From: Capilliphycus salinus
Lineage (GTDB): Bacteria; Cyanobacteriota; Cyanobacteriia; Cyanobacteriales; Microcoleaceae
Assembly: GCF_047276495.1 (NCBI RefSeq)
Contig: NZ_CP178543.1
Coordinates: 6,572,001-6,636,000, forward strand
Reading direction: 5' to 3'
Length of the DNA: 64,000 nt
Shown here in pieces: positions 8,453 through 17,653 of this stretch (its first letter is position 1; every line of letters begins with the position of its first letter). A program made the position numbers and the translations under genes. The notes beneath the pieces were generated by a model. That model saw only the letters and a program-made list of their open reading frames with translations, was not told where the DNA came from and ran no database searches.

Positions 8453-9202
8453 CAATGCGATCGCCGAAATTCCCCAAAAAATAACCTCGGGAACTAACGT
8501 TATTTTAGCATAAATTGACTGAAATTTAGCCTCTAAATAGGTCATTAAAATCTGAGCATCTCCTCCGGTTAACACAATTTGACTCTCGGGAAAATCTTGA
8601 CACCAAACTTCGATAAAATCTCGAATTCCTGCTAACAACGTGTAAATAATACCACTGTGAATGGCGCCCGGTGTTTCTATCGCCCAACGTTGGGGAAGAT
8701 GTTGAGGAAAATTCGCCAGGGGTAACGCCGCAGTTTTTTCCGCCAAAGCCGAAAATTGTAGTCCCAAACCGGGTAAAATAGCACCCCCAACCAAACCGCG
8801 ATCGCGATCGCATCCGGTAAACGTTAACGCCGTACCCGCATCAATAACTAACACAGGAAAACCGAGTTTTGTTCCCGCTCCCAACACCGCTAAAGCCCGA
8901 TCAATTCCTAAAGTTGAATAGAGATTTTTTAGCGGTAATTGTTCTAAAGAAATGACTTCAACGTTCGGGTGTTGTTGCCAAATTTTTGTTTGTTCGGGAA
9001 CAACAGAAGCCAATTTTATCGGAACTGAACTTAAAAAAACATCTCGATTTTCCTCAAAAGCAGAATGTTCTGTATCCCAAGTTTTTAGCATTTTTGAAGC
9101 CTCAAATTCTGCCCAATGTAACCGGGAATTGCCAATCATTAGCCCGAACCAAACCCGATTTTTATCGTTAAAAATACTTGGCGAATTGTGGGATAAATTC
9201 AT
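8450..9202 (-). CDS. coaX: Type III pantothenate kinase
   Basis: 250 aa, normal length for CoaX. It phosphorylates pantothenate in the first step of coenzyme A synthesis. The ASKHA-fold motifs are visible: the phosphate loop region GNSRLHWAEF near residue 24, and DAGTALTFTGCD near residue 120, followed by GGAILPGLGLQ. The gene ends within the repeat array and begins 18 bp after the end of the methyltransferase gene on the same strand, so the two may be co-transcribed. No ATP-family CoaA is visible in the window. Confidence 0.9.
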   Translation of the reverse strand: MNLSHNSPSIFNDKNRVWFGLMIGNSRLHWAEFEASKMLKTWDTEHSAFEENRDVFLSSVPIKLASVVPEQTKIWQQHPNVEVISLEQLPLKNLYSTLGIDRALAVLGAGTKLGFPVLVIDAGTALTFTGCDRDRGLVGGAILPGLGLQFSALAEKTAALPLANFPQHLPQRWAIETPGAIHSGIIYTLLAGIRDFIEVWCQDFPESQIVLTGGDAQILMTYLEAKFQSIYAKITLVPEVIFWGISAIAL

Positions 9203-9220
9203 ACTTTACCGCTTCTAAAA

Positions 9221-10621
9221 TTAAACAGCATTTACCTTAAAATTTTTGTCATTCGTTTGATTTAAAATCACCTTTAACAGTTCTTTTGCTAAATGATAAA
9301 CAACAGGTACGGAGACAGCATTACCAAACTGTTGTTTAGCCGTATTTTCATCTTCCGCCATCACAAACCGATCTGGAAATCCTTGTAATCTAGCATAATC
9401 TTCAGCGGATAGGGGTTTAAATTTTCGTTGGCGGTAAATTTCTCGGATAAACGTTTTTTTGTATTCGCGGGGTTCTTGACAGGCGATAGATTTTTGAGCA
9501 ATAAAGTCTTTAGTTCCCGTTGCGGTTAAAGTAGCAATAACATCGGAATGGGGTAAATAAACTTTAGAAACTCCATTGATTCCCGTTGAGATTTTGGAGT
9601 TGACAAAATCATAACCTTTTCCTTCAATATATCTGAGAATTTTTTGGCTAACTAACTTCTCGATTTCTTGAAAGTGTAAATTGGGAATGAGTTCGGCTAA
9701 AACCTCTAAACTGAGGGGATTACCATCTTTTGAACCATATTTTTTCTTACGGCGATTTTTGAGGATAACTTGACAAATAAACTTTTCCCGTTCGCTGGTT
9801 TTAATCAAATCCCAAGAGTGTATGGTTGTGTGACCATCTCGAATATCTGCAAAGGTAAAAAAGTCATTTAATTCATCATTTTTTTGAAATCGACCTCTAG
9901 AAGTGGGAATTTTTCCGTTAAATAAAATCTCGGGAGGAAATTTTTTCTTTTGAATTTCCTGGGGTTTAATTCCTTCTACAAACTGATAAAGTTTCGGTTT
10001 TGTACCGATGGGTTGGGGAAATTGAAAGGGTTTATTTCGTTGTAATTCTTCCTGAATTCCCACAATAAAAACTCGATCTCTATCTTGAGATAAACCGAAA
10101 TCATAAGAGTTGAGGATCTGTGCTTTGACCGTATATCCAGCATTTTGAAAACTCTTTAAAATCAATTCAAAACTTTTTTGATGGCGGGGTTCGGTTAATC
10201 CTTTGACATTTTCAAAAATAAATCCTTTGGGTTTATTTTCTTGAATAATACGAATAACATCAAACCAAAGTTTACCTCGGGGATCGTCAAATCCTTTAAT
10301 TTTACCCGCAATTGACCAGGGTTGACAGGGAACACCCCCGACAATTAAATCGATTTCAAAAGGAAGCCGACTCAAACTTCTAACATCACCCAAGTTGAGT
10401 TCATCTTGATTCAAATAACTAATAAAATTTTTCTGATAAACCTTGAGACAACCCCCATCAATTTCGGAGTAACCCAAACACTTCCCTCCCAAGTCTTCGA
10501 GAGGAATTCTAAAGCCACCAATTCCCGAAAATAAATCAATGAAGGTAAACTTTTTTTGAATGGAAAGATATTTCAGAGGAACAAATAATTCCGCTTCTCG
10601 ACCCAAGTAAAATTTCCCCAA
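9221..10621 (-). CDS. DNA (cytosine-5-)-methyltransferase
   Basis: 466 aa. Motif I DLFSGIGGFRIPLEDLGG, the catalytic motif IV GGVPCQPWSIAGK with its Pro-Cys, motif VI ENVKG, and the C-terminal QFGNAVSVP are all present, so it should be active. No ATG precedes motif I; TTG 10621 is supported by GGAGAA about 9 bases upstream. The region between motifs VIII and IX (about 215-400) is the target-recognition part. No restriction endonuclease is adjacent, so it looks like an orphan enzyme. Its recognition site cannot be read from the sequence; the abundance of GCGATCGC makes a HIP1-related site one testable possibility. Confidence 0.92.
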   Translation of the reverse strand: MGKFYLGREAELFVPLKYLSIQKKFTFIDLFSGIGGFRIPLEDLGGKCLGYSEIDGGCLKVYQKNFISYLNQDELNLGDVRSLSRLPFEIDLIVGGVPCQPWSIAGKIKGFDDPRGKLWFDVIRIIQENKPKGFIFENVKGLTEPRHQKSFELILKSFQNAGYTVKAQILNSYDFGLSQDRDRVFIVGIQEELQRNKPFQFPQPIGTKPKLYQFVEGIKPQEIQKKKFPPEILFNGKIPTSRGRFQKNDELNDFFTFADIRDGHTTIHSWDLIKTSEREKFICQVILKNRRKKKYGSKDGNPLSLEVLAELIPNLHFQEIEKLVSQKILRYIEGKGYDFVNSKISTGINGVSKVYLPHSDVIATLTATGTKDFIAQKSIACQEPREYKKTFIREIYRQRKFKPLSAEDYARLQGFPDRFVMAEDENTAKQQFGNAVSVPVVYHLAKELLKVILNQTNDKNFKVNAV

Positions 10622-10661
10622 TTTTAACGATTCTCCATGATAAACTTAAACTTTATAACTC

Positions 10662-10907
10662 TTATTCATCACCTCTATCGGGAGAACACCAGGAAGCTAA
10701 TAACTCTATTTTAGCCAACTGCATTAACTGTTCGATTTGGTGAGAATTACATTCATATTGAGCGATCAGTAATTGTTCAGCTTGGTGTTTAGCATCCTCA
10801 ATAGAGGTACCAAACACAATCACTTCTTCGTCTGCGTGTCCCGTAACCGTATCAACGGGGACGACACAGCTATAAAGGGGTTGATCGTTTCTGGGTTGTT
10901 GTACCAT
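10662..10907 (-). CDS. Small conserved hypothetical protein
   Basis: 81 aa from ATG 10907, chosen over the TTG 6 bp upstream because GAGGA lies about 9 bases before it. No membrane helix or signal peptide. An Asp/Glu-rich N-terminal half (DTVTGHADEEVIVFGTS) is followed by an amphipathic helix (EDAKHQAEQLLIAQYE). It precedes the methyltransferase on the same strand by about 40 bp. Function unknown. Confidence 0.65.
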   Translation of the reverse strand: MVQQPRNDQPLYSCVVPVDTVTGHADEEVIVFGTSIEDAKHQAEQLLIAQYECNSHQIEQLMQLAKIELLASWCSPDRGDE

Positions 10908-11008
10908 TAGCAATATTTCCTCAAGAAATCGTCGATCATTTCCTCGTTATATTACACTATCGCTATACTGCAATTATCAGACTAAAGTAACAAATTTATT
11001 TGTCAGAT

Positions 11009-14000
11009 ATGTTCACTCCTCAAATTCAATCCCTAAAGTCTCTCATTCGTCAAGGTTTTAGTCAAGTTTCTTTACGAACACTTCTGACGGTTCCGTTTTT
11101 ATTACAAATGTTAGGAATTGTCGGACTCACCGGGTATCTTTCCTGGCAAAATGGAGAAAAAGCAGTTAATAAACTGGTGAGTAAGTTACAAAATGAAGTT
11201 AGCGATCGCATTGAACAAAAGCTGTATTCTTTCCTAGAAACCCCCAAACTGGTGACGGAAATCAATCAAAAAGCGGTTGAATTGGGAGAGTTAGACATAC
11301 AAAATCGGCTAGAATTACAGCGTCGTCTTTGGCAACAAATCGAGATATTTGAGCGAATTAACTTTATTCAGTTTGGAACCTATCGGGGAAATTATATTGG
11401 AATTTATAACAATCCAGAACTTTCTTTAAGCCTAGACATTAAAGACGAAACAACCAACGATTTTCTCTATAGTTACCAATTAGATAATCAAGGAAAGATA
11501 GATAAACTGTTAAAATCATCGACAATTCCCTACGATCCGAGAGTTCGTCCTTGGTATGAAGCCGCAATTGAAGCCAATCAACCCATCTGGGCGGATTTAT
11601 ACAATTGGTTTGATGAGCAAGGTTTAAGTTTAACATTTGTGCGTCCAATTCGGAACAATCAAAATCAAATTATTGGCGTGACCGGTGCAGATATCAGCTT
11701 TCAAGAGTTTAATGAATTTTTACGTCAACAAAAAATCGGTCAATCCGGACAAATCTTTATTATTGATCGCCAGGGTTATTTAATTGCTTCTTCGACTTTA
11801 GAAGCCGTTTTTACAATTGAAAATAATCAAGCAAGTAAAATCAAAGCGGTGAATAGTGGTGACTCTTTAATTACCGCTTCCGTGAAACATTTAGTTGAAA
11901 AGTTTGAAGATCTCAACAAAATTAAAGATTCTCAACAGCTTCAGTTTATCAATGAAGGGAAAGAAGAATTTATACAAGTTGTTCCCTTTAAAGATGAGTT
12001 TGGTTTGGATTGGTTAATTGTGGTTGTGGTTCCAGAAGCGGATTTTATGGAAGAAATTTATGCCAATACTCGCACAACAATTTTACTCTGTTTGGGTGCT
12101 TTAGTCATTGCTATCATTATCGGAATTTTTACCAGTCGTCAACTGACTCGCCCGATTATTCGACTCAGTAAAGCCGCCAAAGGCTTATCGGGTGGAAACT
12201 GGAATCAAACCCTAGAAAAGAATCCGGTTAAAGAATTTAATATTTTGGCGATCGCTTTTCATCAGATGAGTCAAGAACTTCAGCAATCTTATCAGCAACT
12301 TGAAGAATATTCTCAAAGTTTAGAACAAAAAGTTACCGAACGCACTCAAGAATGTCAACAGTCGGAACAAAAATTTTCAACTGCTTTTCGGAATACACCG
12401 AACCCAATTATTATCACCCGGATGAGCGATAGAAGTTATTTTGATGTCAATGAAAGTTTCTGTCGGTTAACCGGCTATACCCACGAAGAAATCTTAGGAA
12501 AAACCTCATTAAATCTTAATCTGTGGGTGACTCCAGAAGATTATGAGCAATTTTATAAAACCTTTGAAGCCGAAGGAAAAATTCGCAACTACGAACTCAA
12601 TTATCGCACGAAATCGGGAGAGATCAGAACCGTGTTATTATCAGCAGATTTGATTGAAATTAACGGCGAACAATATCTTCTTTCTACCAGCAATGATATC
12701 ACCGATCGCAAACAATTTGAAGCCCAACTCCAAACCCAAAATATCGAGTTAGAAACGGCTCGAAAAAATGCCGACGCAGCCAACCAAGCCAAAAGTATAT
12801 TTTTAGCAAATATGAGTCACGAACTCAGAACACCTTTGAATGCGATTTTAGGCTTTAGTCAACTGATGTCAAAAAATCCGATTTTTGCGAGTGCGTCTAA
12901 AGAATTAGAAATTATTAACCGCAGTGGCGAACATCTTCTCAGTTTAATTAATGATATTCTTGATTTATCTAAAATCGAAGCGGGAAAAATTGTGCTTGAA
13001 GAAAAGCCGTTTGACTTATATTTTCTCCTCGATAGCTTAGAAGAAATGCTGAAGATGCGAACCCATTCCAAAGGAATTCAATTAACCTTTGAACGTTCTC
13101 AGGTTCCCCAATACATTCAAACCGACGAGAAGAAATTGCGACAAGTTTTAATTAACATCATTGGCAATGCAATTAAATTTACCGAAGAAGGAAGCATTAC
13201 GCTAAGAATTGATTCTAACGCCGATAGTTCTAAGGCTTTCACTCCCAACACACCCGTACAACTTTTGTTTGAAGTCGAAGATACCGGAGCCGGAATATCG
13301 CCGGAAGAAATAGAGCAATTATTTGATGCTTTTGTACAAACGTCCGCCGGACAAAAATCTCAACAAGGGACGGGTTTAGGCTTATCCATTAGCCGAAAAT
13401 TTATTCAGTTAATGGGGGGCGATATTTCAGTCGAAAGTCAGTTAGAAAAAGGAAGTATTTTCAAATTTAATATTCAAGCAACAACCGTAAAAGCCGAGCA
13501 AGTGATCCATCCAAAACCTCAAAATCAAGTGATTGCTCTAGCACCAAATCAGCCCCAATATCGAATTTTAGTGGTTGATGAAATTGTCGAAAATCGTTTA
13601 TTAGTCAGCCAACTTTTACAACCTTTAGGATTTGCTGTTTTTGAAGCCGAAAATGGTTTAGAAGCAATTACCCAATGGGAAAAATATTCACCCCATTTAA
13701 TCTGGATGGATATCCGAATGCCTGTGATGGATGGTTATCAAGCCACCCAACACATTAAAGCCACACCCGCAGGAAAAAACACAATTATTATTGCTTTAAC
13801 AGCGAGCGCTTTATCTCTGGATAAAGAGGCAATATTTGCAGCCGGATGTGATGATATTCTTAATAAACCCTTTCAACCGACAGAACTTTTAGAAAAAATT
13901 GCCACACATTTAGGGGTTCGCTACATTTACGAAACGCCTAATAATGGCACTCAGTCATCTGTTTCTGGGGTTGAACTCACACCCGACAGCTTAAATATTA

Positions 14001-14179
14001 TGCCTTTAGAATGGCTCGAACAATTCCATCAAGCCGCCATTCGGGGTGATGACGCTTGGATGAACGATCTCCTCACTCAAATTCCCGAATCTCATGCCGA
14101 ACTCGCCGCAACTTTAACCACAATAATTGAAGAATTTCGCTTTGATAAAATTACGGCGATCACCGAACAATTAGTCTAA
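11009..14179 (+). CDS. Hybrid sensor histidine kinase (dCache-HAMP-PAS-HisKA-HATPase-REC)
   Basis: 1,056 aa from ATG 11009 (a TTG 9 bp earlier is possible). TM1 near residues 28-50 and TM2 near 352-375 flank a large extracytoplasmic dCache-like sensor. A HAMP domain, a coiled coil and a PAS domain (about 455-575) follow. The kinase core has His near 604 in ANMSHELRTPLNAILGF, and N and G boxes in DTGAGISPEE and GTGLGLSISR. The receiver domain has Asp near 901 in LIWMDIRMPVMDGY. A helical tail of about 80 residues, typical of cyanobacterial hybrid kinases, ends the protein. No cognate output gene is adjacent; the ligand is unknown. Confidence 0.92.
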   Translation: MFTPQIQSLKSLIRQGFSQVSLRTLLTVPFLLQMLGIVGLTGYLSWQNGEKAVNKLVSKLQNEVSDRIEQKLYSFLETPKLVTEINQKAVELGELDIQNRLELQRRLWQQIEIFERINFIQFGTYRGNYIGIYNNPELSLSLDIKDETTNDFLYSYQLDNQGKIDKLLKSSTIPYDPRVRPWYEAAIEANQPIWADLYNWFDEQGLSLTFVRPIRNNQNQIIGVTGADISFQEFNEFLRQQKIGQSGQIFIIDRQGYLIASSTLEAVFTIENNQASKIKAVNSGDSLITASVKHLVEKFEDLNKIKDSQQLQFINEGKEEFIQVVPFKDEFGLDWLIVVVVPEADFMEEIYANTRTTILLCLGALVIAIIIGIFTSRQLTRPIIRLSKAAKGLSGGNWNQTLEKNPVKEFNILAIAFHQMSQELQQSYQQLEEYSQSLEQKVTERTQECQQSEQKFSTAFRNTPNPIIITRMSDRSYFDVNESFCRLTGYTHEEILGKTSLNLNLWVTPEDYEQFYKTFEAEGKIRNYELNYRTKSGEIRTVLLSADLIEINGEQYLLSTSNDITDRKQFEAQLQTQNIELETARKNADAANQAKSIFLANMSHELRTPLNAILGFSQLMSKNPIFASASKELEIINRSGEHLLSLINDILDLSKIEAGKIVLEEKPFDLYFLLDSLEEMLKMRTHSKGIQLTFERSQVPQYIQTDEKKLRQVLINIIGNAIKFTEEGSITLRIDSNADSSKAFTPNTPVQLLFEVEDTGAGISPEEIEQLFDAFVQTSAGQKSQQGTGLGLSISRKFIQLMGGDISVESQLEKGSIFKFNIQATTVKAEQVIHPKPQNQVIALAPNQPQYRILVVDEIVENRLLVSQLLQPLGFAVFEAENGLEAITQWEKYSPHLIWMDIRMPVMDGYQATQHIKATPAGKNTIIIALTASALSLDKEAIFAAGCDDILNKPFQPTELLEKIATHLGVRYIYETPNNGTQSSVSGVELTPDSLNIMPLEWLEQFHQAAIRGDDAWMNDLLTQIPESHAELAATLTTIIEEFRFDKITAITEQLV

Positions 14180-14200
14180 ATTCTCAATCTAGAATTATAA

Positions 14201-15061
14201 CTAAAAATCCAGTTCTTTTAATATCCAAAGTCCGGCAAAAGATTCCGAATTTGGATCGGATTGTACCGCCAGAAAATGAACATTTTTCGCTTGGCGTTTG
14301 GCTTGTTCAAACTGTTCGGCTTCGGCTTGAGTTGACGCATCAGCTAAACTCGCTAAAACCCAACTGTCATTTTCTCCCGTTTCCAACACCAAACTCGGAC
14401 GATCGCTTTTATTAAATCGTAAAAAAGCTAATTCTAAACCCGACATCCAAGCCGCCAACGGCGTCGCCCGTGAAGAAAACACAATTAAACCCGGAATTTG
14501 CGTATCTTCACTTAAACCCACCATCGGCAAACCAAAAGCTTCACCAAACCCAATATCCCATTCCGGCATATCATTAAAAGCGCTCGCTTCTAAACTGACA
14601 AAAGCCCATTTCTCTCCCTGCAAAGCATCCGGTAAACGTTGCGGTGGAGACTCTATAAACTGCACCGAAGGATTACTCGTTTCCTGATAATTTGGTAAGC
14701 TTGGATAGTATTTTTCCTCGCGTTCTTCTAACCATTGAAACAACGCATAAGTCCGACGACTCGCCGCAGCAGGAATCGCCAAATCTTTACAAGCTTTAGT
14801 AATCATATTCGCCATCGGACGGCGAAAAAAACGAATTCTTTGTGGAGGTTCGGGCGCTTCTTTTATTGCTTCTTGAATAGCCCCCTGTAACCAAATAGAA
14901 TTCACGTCGGTACTCGGACAAAATTGAGTATATCGAAATAATGAATCGGCGCGATCGCTAATTTCTAAAGGAGTCTGGCAAATTAAAACTTCCCAAACCT
15001 TTTTACCTTCTTCATCGCGCAGTGGACGACTATAAAAGTCCAGTTCCCAAATCGTTCCCAT
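14201..15061 (-). CDS. Tab2/Atab2-family RNA-binding protein (DUF1092)
   Basis: 286 aa starting with IWELDFYSRPLRDEEGKK, the hallmark of the Tab2 family of cyanobacteria and chloroplasts. In chloroplasts Tab2 helps translate psaB mRNA for photosystem I. The length is as expected for the family, and it has no membrane segment. It converges with the hybrid kinase gene (21-bp gap). Function in this organism is inferred from the family. Confidence 0.85.
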   Translation of the reverse strand: MGTIWELDFYSRPLRDEEGKKVWEVLICQTPLEISDRADSLFRYTQFCPSTDVNSIWLQGAIQEAIKEAPEPPQRIRFFRRPMANMITKACKDLAIPAAASRRTYALFQWLEEREEKYYPSLPNYQETSNPSVQFIESPPQRLPDALQGEKWAFVSLEASAFNDMPEWDIGFGEAFGLPMVGLSEDTQIPGLIVFSSRATPLAAWMSGLELAFLRFNKSDRPSLVLETGENDSWVLASLADASTQAEAEQFEQAKRQAKNVHFLAVQSDPNSESFAGLWILKELDF

Positions 15062-15148
15062 TTTGGCTTTGCTTGCTTGCGATCAGACTACCTGAGTCAT
15101 TATATCGGTCTTCGTTACCCTGCGGGTTTAAGGAAGTTCTCTGGGAAT

Positions 15149-15337
15149 TTACAACGGTTGGGGAATGGGTGCGGGGACGGGTTGGGGGATGGGTGCCGGA
15201 ACCGGTTGGGGGATAGGTGCCGGCACGGGTTGGGGTGCAGGTGCGGGTGTCGGAATCGGTTGGGGTGGAGGTGCGGGGACGGGTTGGGGTTTTGGGGTTT
15301 GAATTGTTTGAATTCTGTTGTGAATTAAATTAATCAT
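15149..15337 (-). CDS. Possible small Pro-rich (PQPVPAPI repeat) protein
   Basis: 62-codon open frame: a short N-terminal stretch, then proline-rich octapeptide-like repeats PQPVPAPI. The DNA is a set of GGTTGGGG-type repeats, so the reading may simply be repeat DNA. It starts 43 bp after the next upstream gene on the same strand, but lacks a clear ribosome site. Doubtful as a gene. Confidence 0.3.
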   Translation of the reverse strand: MINLIHNRIQTIQTPKPQPVPAPPPQPIPTPAPAPQPVPAPIPQPVPAPIPQPVPAPIPQPL

Positions 15338-15380
15338 GGCACTTAAAATGTAAATGGGGTTATTAACGAAAATAAACGGG

Positions 15381-16004
15381 TTATTTGGAAGCTAAAAAAT
15401 TACTCCCGCCTTCAGGTTGATCCTCAAAAACTTGCTCTAACAACCAACTGGGATAAGCATGGGAATGTTCCAGATTAAAACCCGTTTTTTGTGGATAGCT
15501 GTCTGTAAATTGGCTGACAATTTGTTCAAAATGAGTTTTTGAGTGCGTTTCTGTTTCTTCCATTTCAAACCCTAAACTCCACCAAAATTTATCGTCATCC
15601 AATTTGAGTTGAGTCAGTTCACATTCAACACCTTGATGATGACGTTGAGTGCGTTTTTTTTCAATGGGAACCACAGGTTGATCGCCCGTTCCTAAAGCTT
15701 GAATTAAATGAGCAGGAATTGATTCTTGATAACTCCATTTTAACCAACGTTCGATTCGACCTTGCCAAGCTTTGCCAAATGAATTAATTCCCAGTTCACT
15801 CTGACGCCATTTTAACTCTAGCTTTCCTTGACGTAATTTTAAATTAAGGCATTCACACCCTGGCGTATAAAAATAGTAATCTTCGCGCTCCTCTGGGGGG
15901 CTGGATAGTTCACCGGGACAAGTCTGTGTAAACCATTCTTCAATAGATTTGGGAATTTTACCCGACTCAAACCAACGAACCTCCAGCGTTAGAAGCGTTT
16001 CCAT
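15381..16004 (-). CDS. Conserved hypothetical protein
   Basis: 207 aa; GGAG lies about 11 bases before ATG 16004. Soluble, rich in aromatic residues and charges (EVRWFESGKIPKSIEEWF; YYFYTPGCECLNLKLRQGK). The alternating pattern suggests a beta-barrel-like fold, loosely recalling CYTH-type proteins, but I cannot assign a family. It lies 31 bp downstream of a secreted-protein gene on the same strand. Function unknown. Confidence 0.7.
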   Translation of the reverse strand: METLLTLEVRWFESGKIPKSIEEWFTQTCPGELSSPPEEREDYYFYTPGCECLNLKLRQGKLELKWRQSELGINSFGKAWQGRIERWLKWSYQESIPAHLIQALGTGDQPVVPIEKKRTQRHHQGVECELTQLKLDDDKFWWSLGFEMEETETHSKTHFEQIVSQFTDSYPQKTGFNLEHSHAYPSWLLEQVFEDQPEGGSNFLASK

Positions 16005-16035
16005 TCTTTCAATCTCCGTCTAACAATTCGATGAA

Positions 16036-16809
16036 TTAGTACACAAAAACAGTACCATCTTCTTGAATCCGAATTGTTTTTTCACTACCCGTTAAATTGC
16101 CTTCTTCTTGCAGGGTAAACTCGACTTCTCCATCGTCTGCCATCATATCTTGAATGTCAATTAATCCGGCATCTTCCCGCAGGACTGTAATCGTAACAGG
16201 TAAAGGCAGATTCAACAATTCTGTTCCGCTTCCTTCGTACAGCAATCGATCATCTGTATGTCCGATTACTTGATAAGTAACCCAAGCATTGGTATCATTA
16301 TTTAAGGTGACATCAACCGTACTACCATCAACGTTAATGTTTCCCATTGTTCTCAATTGATCGGCAGGCATTGGCGGTTGAATTACACCGACTCGATCGC
16401 CACGTTGATAACGGTTAGAATTCCGGTCATAGCGGTTATAATCCCGGTTATAACGATTAGAATCTCGATCATAGCGGTTATAATCCCGGTTATAACGATT
16501 AGAATCCGAATCCCCATAACGCTCGTTTTCGTAGACTCCGCTACCGGAATCCATCTCCCAGTTCGCCTCGGTTTCTACTTCTTCTTCGGCTCCGATTTCT
16601 CGAGTATATTCATTGTCCGGACATCCGGGCGGAACTCTAACCAAGCTGTTCAAAGGTTCTTGATAAAAGTCATCAAAGCAATAATCGAGATCGGTTTCAG
16701 GTTGAGCAGAAGCGACCTTCGGAACCAAGGGTAATCCTAACAGCAAAGTACCGCAAATTGCACCCAATAGTTTGGTATTTTTAAGATTTTGTAATTGTTG
16801 GCGAATCAT
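16036..16809 (-). CDS. Secreted protein with NRYDRD/NRYNRD repeats
   Basis: 257 aa from ATG 16809, which has a perfect Shine-Dalgarno (AGGAGG); the longer frame upstream has none. A signal peptide (LLGAICGTLLLGLPLVPKV, cut near ASAQ) is followed by an acidic stretch, then a basic/acidic low-complexity block built from D-x-NRY units (about 105-140, DNA 16395-16510), then a beta-rich C-terminal domain of about 110 residues. It is probably exported to the periplasm or surface. Related cyanobacterial proteins exist, but I know no function. Confidence 0.75.
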   Translation of the reverse strand: MIRQQLQNLKNTKLLGAICGTLLLGLPLVPKVASAQPETDLDYCFDDFYQEPLNSLVRVPPGCPDNEYTREIGAEEEVETEANWEMDSGSGVYENERYGDSDSNRYNRDYNRYDRDSNRYNRDYNRYDRNSNRYQRGDRVGVIQPPMPADQLRTMGNINVDGSTVDVTLNNDTNAWVTYQVIGHTDDRLLYEGSGTELLNLPLPVTITVLREDAGLIDIQDMMADDGEVEFTLQEEGNLTGSEKTIRIQEDGTVFVY

Positions 16810-17044
16810 AAATCCTCCTGATCTTCGGTTTTCCCAAAGCGTGTTTTCAATTCTTTTGAATTGAATCTTTTTAAACGCTATACTTATAATATAGAAATAT
16901 TCGGAGGGTAATTTCATCTCCTGTAAGAGAGAATTGGTTGATCTGAAGCCGATGTTTATCAAACGGAAGTCGTAATTCTCTCGGAGGAAGTGACTCTCTG
17001 TCAGTAGATTTGAAAAATTGAGATCAAATTGAGGTGTGATTGAT

Positions 17045-17512
17045 ATGAGTAAAAATAATGGTGACGGTCGGAAAATTATTACGGATAACCGTAAAGCCCG
17101 CTATCTCTATGAATTATTAGAAACCTACCAAGCCGGAATTGAACTTCAAGGAACAGAAGTTAAATCGATTCGGGCGGGACGGGTGAATATGCAGGATGGT
17201 TATGCGTTAGTTCGCAATGGGGAAGCGTGGCTGATCAATGTTCATATTTCACCCTACGAAACCAGCGCCTATTTTAACCACGAACCTCGCCGGACACGCA
17301 AATTGTTGTTACATCGCAAAGAAATTAACAAGCTGATCGGTTTAGTTGAACAAAAAGGCTTAACATTAGTCCCGACTAAAATGTACTTTAAAAACGGATT
17401 AGTTAAAGTCGAGATTGCCGTCGGACGAGGTAAAAAACTGCACGATAAACGGGAAACCATGAAACAACGAGACGATCAGCGCCAAATGCAACGAGCGCTG
17501 AAACAATATTAA
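17045..17512 (+). CDS. smpB: SsrA-binding protein SmpB
   Basis: 155 aa. ATG 17045 is chosen over the GTG 9 bp upstream because GAGGT lies 9 bases before it. SmpB binds tmRNA and delivers it to stalled ribosomes. Typical features are seen: the N-terminal DNRKARYLYELLE, the conserved GIELQGTEVKSIRAGRVN and the basic C-terminal tail GRGKKLHDKRETMKQRD. The tmRNA gene itself is not in the window. Confidence 0.95.
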   Translation: MSKNNGDGRKIITDNRKARYLYELLETYQAGIELQGTEVKSIRAGRVNMQDGYALVRNGEAWLINVHISPYETSAYFNHEPRRTRKLLLHRKEINKLIGLVEQKGLTLVPTKMYFKNGLVKVEIAVGRGKKLHDKRETMKQRDDQRQMQRALKQY

Positions 17513-17522
17513 AACTTTACGA

Positions 17523-17548
17523 TAGAGACGTTCCCGGTAACGTCTCTA
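17523..17548. terminator. Perfect inverted repeat downstream of smpB
   Basis: TAGAGACGTT and AACGTCTCTA form a perfect 10-bp stem around the loop CCCGGT, 11 bases after the smpB stop. There is no T-run, so it may act as a processing or weak termination signal. The GAGACGTT...AACGTCTC palindrome is a dispersed repeat common in cyanobacteria. Confidence 0.55.
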
Positions 17549-17653
17549 CAAGCCGAGATAAATTTCAGATTTTTTTAATCGTTTTTTGAGCGGATTTTAT
17601 GATAAAAAATAAGACTAGATAGAAATCTGCACGTCTTCGGAGAAATACAAACA

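Noticed and set aside
16357..16734. Plus-strand frame with Ile/Val/Arg repeats
   Set aside because: Antisense to the repeat block of the secreted NRYDRD protein, which has a signal peptide and a strong Shine-Dalgarno.
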